Both the position numbers and the translations under genes were made by a program. Positions 6,145 through 11,879 of a DNA stretch of 12,161 bases are shown one piece after another. The notes below the pieces were generated by a model. The model saw only the letters and a program-made list of their open reading frames with translations. It had not been told where the DNA came from and searched no databases. Within the stretch, counting starts at the first letter, position 1; each line of letters opens with the position of its first letter. This stretch comes from AC-69 sp050692435. GTDB taxonomy: Bacteria > Actinomycetota > UBA4738 > HRBIN12. The stretch is taken from contig JBOGVG010000047.1 in assembly GCA_050692435.1 (NCBI GenBank), positions 1 to 12,161 on the forward strand. The letters run 5' to 3'.

Positions 6145-6318
6145 TTAGACAGGGCTTAGTTTCCCAGGAGAGTTACTCATGGAGTAGACGGCCGAAGACT
6201 CGATGGCACGCCAGCCGCTGGCGACGATCGTAGTCCTATAGCCCGTCCGGTGTTGACGGGCGCCTACGACACGTCCGGACGGGCAGGCGAGGCGGTTCTT
6301 GCACCCGAATCCTGCCAT
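6145..6318 (-). CDS. Doubtful small ORF (57 residues)
   Basis: ATG at 6318 has a very good GAGGAGG (6330-6324) 5 nt upstream and an open frame of 57 codons beginning MAGFGCKNRLACPSGRVVGA. The third-position GC bias is weaker than in the neighbouring genes, no family is recognised, and a strong hairpin lies inside it (6241-6284). It points the same way as the DGPF operon. It is included because of the ribosome site; the ORF may be chance or a decayed gene end. Confidence 0.22.
   Translation of the reverse strand: MAGFGCKNRLACPSGRVVGARQHRTGYRTTIVASGWRAIESSAVYSMSNSPGKLSPV
6209..6284. repeat. Cluster of inverted repeats with alternative pairings
   Basis: CGCCAGC (6209-6215) and GCTGGCG (6217-6223) are perfect inverted arms around one base. 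GCCCGTCCGG (6241-6250) pairs perfectly with CCGGACGGGC (6275-6284), while its first seven bases can instead pair with GACGGGC (6255-6261). No U-run follows on either strand, so these are not ordinary intrinsic terminators. Confidence 0.4.
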
Positions 6319-6696
6319 CTGATCCTCCTCGCCTTGGCGACGACCAGTGCGCTCCGCCCAGCCGGGTGCCAACGTGGCGGCCGAGGAGGAAAGTCTGAGC
6401 TGCGCGATCTTTGGCACCGAATCGGCAACCTAGCCTGAAGGCTACGCAGGAGATCCGGCCTGGGGAGACCGGCCGGGGAGAGATTGTGGAGGCATCGGGG
6501 AGCGGTTGCGATCAGGTGGCCCTAATGTTCGGTCGCTGCTGCTCGCCTTAACGAGCACGGCTTCCGTTTGCCGACAGCTTGTCGTTCTCAGCCGAGAGTT
6601 GCGGAGGCGATCGAGCCCGTCATCCGTGCTCGCCCTTTCGGTATCCCTCCCGCCGAACCTTCGCGTGACGACCGCTGAGACGGAGCACATGGCCAT
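6319..6696. other. Gene-poor stretch with two small hairpins
   Basis: No convincing gene is seen. TAGCC-TGAA-GGCTA (6431-6444) and CCGGCC (6455-6460) with GGCCGG (6471-6476) form adjacent hairpins without a T-run. Open frames on both strands here lack family likeness and coding bias. Confidence 0.4.
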
Positions 6697-6945
6697 CTAC
6701 CTGCGGATACTTTTTCGAGTACTGTCCAGTTGAGTGCACGAAGGAAACCCAGGTGCGAGCAATTGTTGCTGGCGGGGCACGACCTCGAGGCGGCGGCGCA
6801 GTCCGGATTTTGTCCGAGCGCGTTTCTGCTCAGCCTCCGCGAAGGTCTTATCCATATCCTCCGCAAGCTGACTTAGCTGGTCGTCGAACAGATGCCCGTA
6901 GTCGAGAGTCGTGGTGATCGTGTACGAACGCGCTCGACAACTTTC
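6697..6945 (-). pseudogene. C-terminal remnant of a tyrosine recombinase (phage-type integrase)
   Basis: Read leftward, in a frame without its own start codon, the sequence gives YTITTTLDYGHLFDDQLSQL, AEDMDKTFAEAEQKRA and a tail ending at TAG (6699-6697). This corresponds to the last part of actinobacterial tyrosine integrases (usual form: SITVTLDRYGHLFxxxxxxLAxxLDxxF), where the Y of RYGHL is the catalytic nucleophile that attacks DNA. One residue of the DRYGHL motif is missing, and everything before the catalytic tyrosine (the arm-binding and core domains and the RHRH catalytic set) is lost. The break lies within repeat B. A remnant of this kind indicates a former prophage or integrative element; it cannot be active. 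Confidence 0.72.
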
Positions 6946-6965
6946 GTCCCTTTTTGTCTGGTTCC
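6923..6965 (+). repeat. Repeat B (43 bp), direct partner of repeat A at 2098-2140
   Basis: It matches repeat A at 34 of 43 ungapped positions and keeps the 10-bp-period pair, TTTCGTCCCT then TTTTTGTCTGG-like. It overlaps the broken 5' edge of the integrase remnant. Distance between copies is about 4.8 kb. Confidence 0.55.
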
Positions 6966-6983
6966 GGCCGGGACACTAACGAA

Positions 6984-7089
6984 TGTCGTGTTCCGGGCGA
7001 TGCTGGACAAACGGAGTCACCTGATCGTTGACGGAGTTCCGGCTGAACCTTGACACCGGCTCCGCCTGATCCTTGACGGTGGTTCCGGC
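6984..7089 (+). mobile_element. Possible IS21-family insertion-sequence end with three tandem repeats
   Basis: Three contiguous units, 7022-7043 (TGATCGTTGACGGAGTTCCGGC is the first, given here by its core TTGACGGAGTTCCGGC), 7044-7066 and 7067-7089, share the pattern TGAtCcTTGACggnGTTCCGGC. IS21-family elements typically begin with TG and carry several such terminal repeats bound by the transposase IstA. A terminus could be the TGTCGTGTTCC at 6984. No istA or istB gene, opposite end or target duplication is present, so at most this is a solo end left after decay. Confidence 0.35.
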
Positions 7090-7241
7090 GGGCGCGTCGA
7101 GCTCAAGACGGATCCGAGCTGAAGATCGCGATCGGCATCGACGACCAGAGCCGAGGGCGACGGTTCGGGCCTCGTTCGGAGACCAGAGCTGCCTGGAGGC
7201 GTCAACACGGTCGTTGCCCACCGCCCATATATGCCCCGACC

Positions 7242-7270
7242 TTGCGGAACCTGAGTAGAGCCGGTATTGT
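7242..7270 (+). promoter_or_regulatory. Housekeeping-type promoter for the 7319-8067 operon
   Basis: TTGCGG (7242-7247), a 17-nt spacer and TATTGT (7265-7270) make a good sigma-70-type promoter for high-GC DNA. Transcription would begin near 7276-7278, inside the first arm of the palindromes that follow, leaving a leader of about 42 nt. Confidence 0.5.
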
Positions 7271-7315
7271 TGTCCCCCATATGGGGGATGAAACGCATCC
7301 CCCAGAAGGGGGACA
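7271..7315 (+). promoter_or_regulatory. Double palindrome over the transcription start and RBS (operator or RNA switch)
   Basis: Two palindromes, CCCCCATATGGGGG (7274-7287) and CCCCCAGAAGGGGG (7299-7312), are spaced 25 bp centre to centre. They also fold together: TGTCCCCC (7271-7278) pairs with GGGGGACA (7308-7315) and GGGGGATG (7283-7290) with CATCCCCC (7296-7303). The right arm GGGGG (7308-7312) is also the ribosome binding site, 6 nt before ATG 7319. As DNA it suits two repressor dimers just downstream of the -10; as RNA every fold hides the ribosome site. Confidence 0.6.
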
Positions 7316-7318
7316 CGG

Positions 7319-7450
7319 ATGAACATCGGCGAGCAGCGGCGGACGATCTACATCGAGCCGATCGAGGAGCTGACTCCCGCGGCGGAACCGGCGCCCCTCC
7401 CCGAAGAGCCTCGGCCGATCGGAACCCCCGATCCGGCGCCCTCTCGATGA
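7319..7450 (+). CDS. Small acidic proline-rich protein (43 residues), leader gene of the operon
   Basis: ATG at 7319 follows GGGGG at 6 nt. The peptide starts MNIGEQRRTIYIEPIEELTP and continues as a Glu/Pro/Ala-rich tail to ...PDPAPSR, so it is acidic and probably disordered after residue 17. Its TGA (7448-7450) overlaps the ATG of the next gene as ATGA, which implies translational coupling. High third-position GC supports real coding. I do not know its function; the short ordered start RRTIYIEPIEE looks like a conserved binding segment. It could be a true small protein or a translated leader whose job is to open the downstream ribosome site. Both the gene and its regulation depend on the palindromic leader. 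Confidence 0.6.
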   Translation: MNIGEQRRTIYIEPIEELTPAAEPAPLPEEPRPIGTPDPAPSR

Positions 7451-8067
7451 GCCGCCACCGCATCCAGCCGAGACGAGCGCCAGACGGCATCTCACCGCTC
7501 GTCGGGTACCGCGTGTGGACGCTCTCGGTCGGTCCCGGGCGCCGCACGCTCCGTTCGATGAACGGTCAGATCGTCCACGAGGTAGACCTCAACCACCCGT
7601 TAGAACGGCGAGCCGACCGATGGCTGGCCGCTCGGTGCTTGATGAAAGAGCACGACGCACCGGAGGAGAGCTGCGGCTGCGGGTTCTACGCGGTGAAATC
7701 GTTGTTCACGCTGGGGCGTCTCCTACCGTTCGCAACGACGGGCTGGGCCCCCGCGCGGATGGCCGATCGGCGGGCGGCGACGTTCCTAGTGGCGGGACGC
7801 GTGGATCTGGCCGGGAAGGTCGTCGAACACGACCTGGGGTACCGCGCCGAGCGGATGCGCATCGCCGAACTTCTTGCATTCTGCGGAACCGAGCAGACCG
7901 TGGCGCGGTTCGCGCGGCGCCTCGGTGTGCCGGCGGGCGAGCCGATCCCCGACCCGGACGACTTGGCTGGTTCGACGATCGCCCCGGGAGGTTCGGTCCA
8001 TGGGCATCTCGCCGAGATCTTGCGGAGGCTCGCGCTGACCCGTGACCCGGGCCGCGCTCCGAGCTGA
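7447..8067 (+). CDS. Uncharacterised protein with GYRxW and CxCGxYA motifs
   Basis: A 206-residue protein without signal peptide or membrane segment. Visible landmarks: GYRVW at 20-24, Cys64, then CGCGFYAVK at 76-84, and VAGRVDLAGKVVEHDLGYRA at 115-134. This layout (GYRxW, CxCGxYA, GxVxLxGxVVEHExGYRAE) is one I associate with a family of hypothetical proteins in high-GC Gram-positives and their mobile regions; it has no function known to me. Cys64, Cys76 and Cys78 might bind a metal, which is speculation. The frame is open leftward to 7267, but ATG 7447 is chosen because it overlaps the stop of the small gene (ATGA) and homology begins there. A hairpin covers the stop codon. Confidence 0.75.
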   Translation: MSRHRIQPRRAPDGISPLVGYRVWTLSVGPGRRTLRSMNGQIVHEVDLNHPLERRADRWLAARCLMKEHDAPEESCGCGFYAVKSLFTLGRLLPFATTGWAPARMADRRAATFLVAGRVDLAGKVVEHDLGYRAERMRIAELLAFCGTEQTVARFARRLGVPAGEPIPDPDDLAGSTIAPGGSVHGHLAEILRRLALTRDPGRAPS

Positions 8068-8084
8068 CGGCACCGCGTCAGTTC
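8061..8084 (+). terminator. Hairpin over the stop codon of the 206-residue gene
   Basis: GAGCTGACG (8061-8069) pairs with CGTCAGTTC (8076-8084), nine pairs with one G-T, around a 6-nt loop. It includes the TGA stop. There is no long T-run, so termination would be weak or not of the classical kind. Confidence 0.35.
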
Positions 8085-8171
8085 AGCCGCCGCCCGTGAT
8101 GTTGCGGTGGCCCGACGTGCCGTGGACTCGGCGTCCTCGCACCGTGCTGGACTTTCGAGAGGCGCTCATTG

Positions 8172-8315
8172 ATGCATGGCCATGACGTACGCCTAAGAGA
8201 TGGAGACCCCCGAGACTACGCTACGTCCATTTCGGTGACCCACCAGGCGCTCGACCTTGGCTTGAGGCTGATCGACACCGCCGACGCGTACCGACCGCTG
8301 ACCAACGCTCGAGGG
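8172..8315 (+). pseudogene. Fragment of an aldo/keto reductase
   Basis: The frame from ATG 8172 reads ...DPRDYATSISVTHQALDLG, LRLIDTADAYRPLTNARG. ALDLGxxxIDTADAYGP is the second beta-alpha unit of NADP-dependent aldo/keto reductases, carrying the conserved Asp and Tyr (catalytic tyrosine in DTADAY). The N-terminal strand, the lysine and histidine of the tetrad and the whole remaining barrel (normally about 300 residues) are absent. After about 8310 the sequence is the antisense of a truncated sigma factor. No function can remain; it marks a recombination or deletion junction. Confidence 0.7.
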
Positions 8316-8321
8316 GACGTG

Positions 8322-8589
8322 ACGTCGCGGCCAGCGCGAGGCGGCGGCGGCTCGACCGACGCTGGTTCGCGATCACGCGGCATGCCGTGGCGTAGAGCCA
8401 CAGCCGTGCTGCGTTTGCTTCCGGCAGCTCGTCGAGCCGCCGCCAGGCAATCAGGAACACCTGGGCAACCGCGTCCTCTGCATCCGCGGCCGTGTCTGAT
8501 CGCCACCCACAGAACGCGATGATGTCTCGGCTATGCGCTCGGAAGAGTGCATCGAATCGTCGTGTTTGCTCGATGTGCGCCTCATCCAT
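8322..8589 (-). pseudogene. ECF sigma factor truncated after region 2
   Basis: ATG at 8589 with GGGGAGG about 8 nt upstream begins an ECF sigma factor: RRFDALFRAHSRDIIAFCGW, AEDAVAQVFLIAWRRLDELP, ARLWLYATACRVIANQRRSS, RRRLALAA. This is sigma region 2 complete, with the core-binding and -10-melting helices. At about residue 88 (near 8325) the likeness stops and the frame runs on antisense to the aldo/keto reductase piece, ending at 8221. Region 4, which reads the -35 element, is absent. The stub of up to 122 residues could still be made since promoter-proximal signals look intact, and could in principle bind core polymerase, but it should not act as a normal sigma factor. Confidence 0.8.
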
Positions 8590-8783
8590 CCATCCAACCT
8601 CCCCTCAGTCCTGGTCGGTATCGGGCCCTCAACCCGCACGTGTCGGGAAGGACCGAGGTCGTTTGAGTCTGACGGGGAGATGGGGGATGGGCCATTCGGC
8701 GACGGGGCACAAGGACGATCTTGCCGATCACTCGCGCGGCAAGGATGGGGATCGCGTCTCACCCAATGGGAGAGAGGCGGAGG

Positions 8784-9368
8784 CTACTTCTTCCGCTCCT
8801 TCGGAGGTGTCAGGGGAGGGACCCGCTCGCCATTCCTCGAGCTCTCGATCAGTACGCTCAGGCGGCGTTCCCGGGTCTCCTCTTTCACCGCGCTCATGAC
8901 CCAGAACATCGCCGCCTTCCGGTACGAATGCGGGGCGGTCTGCCAGAACGCCCACGCCCGCTTGTCGGCCTTGAACCGCTTCTCGTGTGAGGGATCGAGG
9001 CCCTTCGGCGGCGACTCGTAGGAGTACTTCCGCTCCGTCCGGTCCCGGCGCTCGAACGCCTCCAGGCCCGGCGGCGCGACGCGGCCCTTGGCTCGGAGCT
9101 CCCCGAACCGCCCCATGTTCACCGCACTCCAGTTGCTCTTCTGCTTCCTCGGCGTGAACCGGATCATCCACCTCGACTCGTCGATGGACCTCGTAAGGCC
9201 GTCTATCCAGCCGAAGCACAACGCCTCGTCCACCGCCTCCGAGTAGGTGATGCCCTCTCTCCCGGAGCCCCTCTTGTAGAGCCCGAGCCAGAGCTCTGAT
9301 GCGGCGGTGTGGTTCTTCTCCAGCCAGGATCGGAACTCGGCCGGGGACCGGAAGAACCGCGGCTTCAT
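8784..9368 (-). CDS. YdeI/OmpD-associated family protein
   Basis: A 194-residue soluble protein beginning MKPRFFRSPAEFRSWLEKNH and carrying the family landmarks ELWLGLYKRGSGREGITYSE, AVDEALCFGWIDGLTRSIDE, RFTPRKQKSNWSAVNMGR and FKADKRAWAFWQTAPHSYRK. These match the YdeI/OmpD-associated (bacteriocin-protection, PF13376-like) family at its usual length. ATG at 9368 is preferred over an in-frame start at 9428 because homology begins at the phenylalanines just after it; the ribosome site is weak. The C-terminus ends in a basic PPKERKK tail. It stands alone, with no same-strand partner nearby. The family is widespread and poorly understood; a role in protection from peptides or stress is only tentatively attached to it. 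Confidence 0.88.
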   Translation of the reverse strand: MKPRFFRSPAEFRSWLEKNHTAASELWLGLYKRGSGREGITYSEAVDEALCFGWIDGLTRSIDESRWMIRFTPRKQKSNWSAVNMGRFGELRAKGRVAPPGLEAFERRDRTERKYSYESPPKGLDPSHEKRFKADKRAWAFWQTAPHSYRKAAMFWVMSAVKEETRERRLSVLIESSRNGERVPPLTPPKERKK

Positions 9369-9428
9369 GCAGGCAAACCTAGCAGCGGATCGCCCGAACC
9401 GCGGGTGCGATCGCGACCATGGCGCCAA

Positions 9429-9896
9429 CCCACGTCACCGTGCAAGACGTACCCCTTACTGGCAGCGGTTCCTGTCATAAGCGCGATCTGGCGCCATCAG
9501 CGCGAGGTCGGACCTGGAAGCGCCCTGTGCGCTGCGGGAGCTCGCGCCGACTCGCCTCCGATAACGCGGGCCTGGGCGCGGGAAGGGGAAGCCCGCCAAG
9601 CTCGCTACGCGAGGGCTGGCAGAAGGCGAGGCGGCCGCGGTCACCTATGGGCGAGCCGCGCTACTTGCTGGCCGTCCACGGGTGCTGGCCTGGTGATTGC
9701 CACGAAGCTAATGGCGCGTCGCGACGTCACCACATGACCTCGGGGTTGGGCCGACCGGTACCGGTCCCCTGCTCAAATACGGACGCCGCATCCGGTGGTT
9801 GAGCCGCACCTCCGACGAGTCTCCGCCCTCCGAACGGTCAAAGTAGCCAACTGATGGGATCGCCCTCGGGCTCCGCCTGAGATCGAGGAGGTTCCT
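9429..9896. other. Gene-poor interval with a 14-bp palindrome
   Basis: No gene is recognised in these 468 bases. GACCGGTACCGGTC (9753-9766) is a perfect palindrome 130 bp upstream of the reductase-like gene and could be an operator. CTCGGGC and GCCTGAG (9865-9881) form a small hairpin before that gene's ribosome site. The open frames here show no family likeness. Confidence 0.4.
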
Positions 9897-10160
9897 ATGA
9901 CCAAGGTCGTTATCGACATGTCCATGTCCCTCGACGGGTTCGTCGCCGGCCCGGACGACGGGAAAGCCGATCCGCTCGGTCGACACGGCGGCCCGCACAT
10001 CTTCGACTGGTACTTCTCGGGGCAGGAGGAGTACGGCGATCCACTGTTCCGGCCCGAGCCGGGCGCCAACCGCGACGAGGTGGAGCGCATGTTCGCCGAG
10101 AGCGGCGCCTACATCTTCGGGCGGCAGACCTACGAGATCACCGACGGTTGGGGCGGCCGA
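9897..10160 (+). pseudogene. Dihydrofolate reductase-like (RibD C-terminal) protein, cut in half
   Basis: ATG at 9897 with AGGAGG (9886-9891) 5 nt upstream starts MTKVVIDMSMSLDGFVAGPD and continues with DGKADPLGRHGGPHIFDWYF, then AYIFGRQTYEITDGWGGR. This is the N-terminal half of the RibD_C/DHFR-like family (S-x-DGF-x-AGPDD and GRxTYE), usually about 180-200 residues and NAD(P)H-binding. After GWGGR, near 10160, the sequence is no longer the family: the frame runs to a stop at 10257-10259 over antisense of another gene, giving a 120-residue product. The expected central strand (xxPVFVLTH) and the C-terminal half are missing. Initiation signals are intact, so a truncated product may still be made. 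Confidence 0.82.
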
Positions 10161-10287
10161 TGGCGACCAATAGTGCGACCAGCACGGCGGCAGAGACGGT
10201 CAATCCGACACCGAGGCGCCTCCACTCTCCTCGGCTCCTCCGCCCGCGCGGCCATATGAGGATTCTCGTCCCACCGGACCTCGACAC
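10138..10287 (-). pseudogene. N-terminal piece of a one-pass membrane protein
   Basis: From a GTG at 10287 the minus strand reads 49 codons: a basic start (WPRGRRSRGEWRRLG), then a clear transmembrane helix VGLTVSAAVLVALLVAIG, then stops at 10138 after crossing into the antisense of the truncated reductase. No ribosome site is evident at the GTG. It looks like the first part of a membrane or secreted protein whose remainder was lost at the same junction (about 10160) where the reductase gene is cut. The family cannot be told from this piece. Confidence 0.45.
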
Positions 10288-10313
10288 CAACTTGGGGCCG
10301 TGGTGCGGGCGGC

Positions 10314-11126
10314 TCAGGGCGATGCGCGCATCACGTCGAGGTCAACGCCGCCGTCGATGCCCTCCACTCGAGCGTAGCCGTGGAGCTGCCAGATGAGCCA
10401 TCCGTCGAGGTCCGGGCGAAGAAGGAAGCGGTGGTGCCACACGGGACGATCGAGCTGGTGGCGGACGGGGTACGCCCGCTCGAAGTCGTCGCCGACGTAC
10501 AAGATGACCTCGCGTCGCCAGGCTTCCTCGACGAGGCGGATGAAGTCACCGAGCTGTTCCTTGACTTCCGACGGACTGGGTCGCGCACTGCAATTACCGG
10601 CCAGCTCGAGGTCAACGGCGGGCGGGAGGGCATCGCTCTGGGGAGGAGCGACATCCAGGAAATGCCGAGCTTGGTCGCCGCCGGGCGTACACAGCGTGAA
10701 GTAGTGGTAGGCGCCCCGATCCAAGCCCGCGTCTTGGGCTCCACGCCAGTTCTCATCGAAGCGGTCGTCGGTGAAGTCGCCACCCTCGGTGGCCTTGATG
10801 TACGCGAACGTGATGCCGTCGTCTGCGACTCGTCGCCAATCGATGACGTCTTGATGAGCAGACACGTCGATGCCGTATCGCTCGCCTTCTTCCAGGGGTG
10901 GCCGCCAATTCGGCACCCACAGGAACCACCAGATGGCGAGGAGTCCAGCGAGGCCGGCGACGGCGAGGATCCCGACGAGGGGCCAACGTCGACGCCGCTG
11001 ATGGAGCCGTGGCGTGTCGCCTTGGTCGGCCAGGGTTGATTGAGACATCGATTCCATGGTGTGATCAATGGCGTCGGCCAGGAGTCTCTCCCACGCAGGC
11101 GGATAGGTGCCCGGGATTCCCGCCAT
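10314..11126 (-). CDS. Membrane-anchored GH25 lysozyme (N-acetylmuramidase)
   Basis: A 270-residue protein (numbered from ATG 11126). Residues 1-48 are cytoplasmic and end in RRRRW; 49-70 form one transmembrane helix; the rest is a GH25 lysozyme facing outward. Landmarks: YGIDVSAHQ (Asp87), FAYIKATEGGDFTDDRF, GAYHYFTLC, and PPAVDLEL with Asp172 and Glu174, the DxE catalytic pair of GH25, which cleaves the beta-1,4 bond between MurNAc and GlcNAc. The end is intact (GIDGGVDLDVMRASP). The start is uncertain: GTG 11147, ATG 11126 and ATG 11057 are all possible and none has a good ribosome site. It lies 70 bp after the small gene on the same strand. Likely roles are wall remodelling or attack on other cells. 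An anchored rather than secreted form is somewhat unusual. Confidence 0.9.
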   Translation of the reverse strand: MAGIPGTYPPAWERLLADAIDHTMESMSQSTLADQGDTPRLHQRRRRWPLVGILAVAGLAGLLAIWWFLWVPNWRPPLEEGERYGIDVSAHQDVIDWRRVADDGITFAYIKATEGGDFTDDRFDENWRGAQDAGLDRGAYHYFTLCTPGGDQARHFLDVAPPQSDALPPAVDLELAGNCSARPSPSEVKEQLGDFIRLVEEAWRREVILYVGDDFERAYPVRHQLDRPVWHHRFLLRPDLDGWLIWQLHGYARVEGIDGGVDLDVMRASP

Positions 11127-11196
11127 GGTCTCGCCAGCCCGCGTCACCTGGATGCCATGCGCTGGGTCGAGGCGAGCGCGACTGGAGCCGGCTAGG

Positions 11197-11388
11197 TCAG
11201 TCCGGCTCCGCTAGGTCATGCGATGACTGGCCCGTGGTCGCCATCCACGTCTCTCTAATCCTTTCGGGGTCACCGGCTCGAAGTGCCTCGATCATCTTGG
11301 TGGCACCTTCCTGGACCCGCCGATACAAGTCGTGGAAATCAACTCCTTCCCAGATCTCAGCGTGGGAACGAATGACGGTCCCTAGCAC
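11197..11388 (-). CDS. Small hypothetical protein (63 residues)
   Basis: GAGGAG (11401-11396) lies 7-8 nt before a GTG at 11388, a good initiation site; another GTG at 11394 is too close to it. The peptide VLGTVIRSHAEIWEGVDFHD, LYRRVQEGATKMIEALRAGD, PERIRETWMATTGQSSHDLA is helical and soluble. The segment from FHDLYRRV to RAGDPERIRETW resembles the last helices of an FCD ligand-binding domain from GntR-type regulators (pattern HxxLxxAIxxGDxxxA), but no DNA-binding domain is present, so it may be a remnant or an unrelated small protein. It lies 32 bp after the DUF1801 gene and before the lysozyme on one strand, so co-transcription is likely. Function unknown. Confidence 0.5.
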   Translation of the reverse strand: MLGTVIRSHAEIWEGVDFHDLYRRVQEGATKMIEALRAGDPERIRETWMATTGQSSHDLAEPD

Positions 11389-11420
11389 ATGCACGACTCC
11401 TCTGGCTGACTGTTCAGTCC

Positions 11421-11879
11421 TCAGCTCACCGCTTTCTTCACGAGTGCGCCGATCCTTACCTCTTCGGCGGCGGTCAACTCATTCAGCGCGAAGGCGACCG
11501 GCCACAGGGCGCCTTCGTCGAGGTTCGCCGCGTCGCTGAAGCCGAACGTCGCGTACCTCGTGTTGAACTTCTGCGCGCTTTGGAAGAAGCAGACGACCTT
11601 GCCGTCCTTGGCATACGCCGGCATCCCGTACCAGAGTTTCGGCGAGAGGGCTGGCGCGCTGGCCTTGATGACCGCATGGATCCGCTCGCCCATTGTGCGA
11701 TCCGGTTCCGACATCTCGGCGATCTTCGCGAGTACGGCCTCTTCCGCGTCCGCCTTCTTGGCTTCCGCCTTCAGCTCTTGGAGACGATCCTTCATCGCGG
11801 CTCGCTCCTCGTCGGTGAAACGCTTGGTCGACTTGTCGCTCGCGGTGGCGCTCTTTTTGGACCTTTGACTGCCAGTCAC
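11421..11879 (-). CDS. DUF1801 family protein (YdhG-like)
   Basis: A 152-residue soluble protein. The N-terminal 60 residues are a charged lysine/glutamate-rich helix (possible coiled coil: TDEERAAMKDRLQELKAEAK). The C-terminal 90 residues match DUF1801/YdhG-like proteins: GERIHAVIKASAPALSPKLW, YGMPAYAKDGKVVCFFQSAQ, KFNTRYATFGFSDAANLDEG and a final LVKKAVS. GTG at 11879 has an AGAGGAA 5 nt upstream. It is first in a likely three-gene minus-strand unit with the small protein and the lysozyme. Some relatives are described as iron-chaperone-like by similarity to frataxin, but I see no direct evidence for metal binding here. Confidence 0.87.
   Translation of the reverse strand: MTGSQRSKKSATASDKSTKRFTDEERAAMKDRLQELKAEAKKADAEEAVLAKIAEMSEPDRTMGERIHAVIKASAPALSPKLWYGMPAYAKDGKVVCFFQSAQKFNTRYATFGFSDAANLDEGALWPVAFALNELTAAEEVRIGALVKKAVS

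Noticed and set aside
7271..7315. CRISPR-like or terminator reading of the palindromes
   Set aside because: Only two unequal units, no spacers, no U-run; position over start and RBS fits regulation better.
6976..7326. Minus-strand frame of 116 codons
   Set aside because: It covers the tandem repeats, promoter and palindromes, and has no family likeness.
8533..9021. Plus-strand frame opposite the YdeI gene
   Set aside because: Antisense shadow; the minus strand holds a full-length family match.
9309..9737. Possible LuxR/adenylate-cyclase-like tail near 9580-9680
   Set aside because: A few residues recall an EGxAxxxxxAxxYA motif after shifting frame, but too few to support a call.
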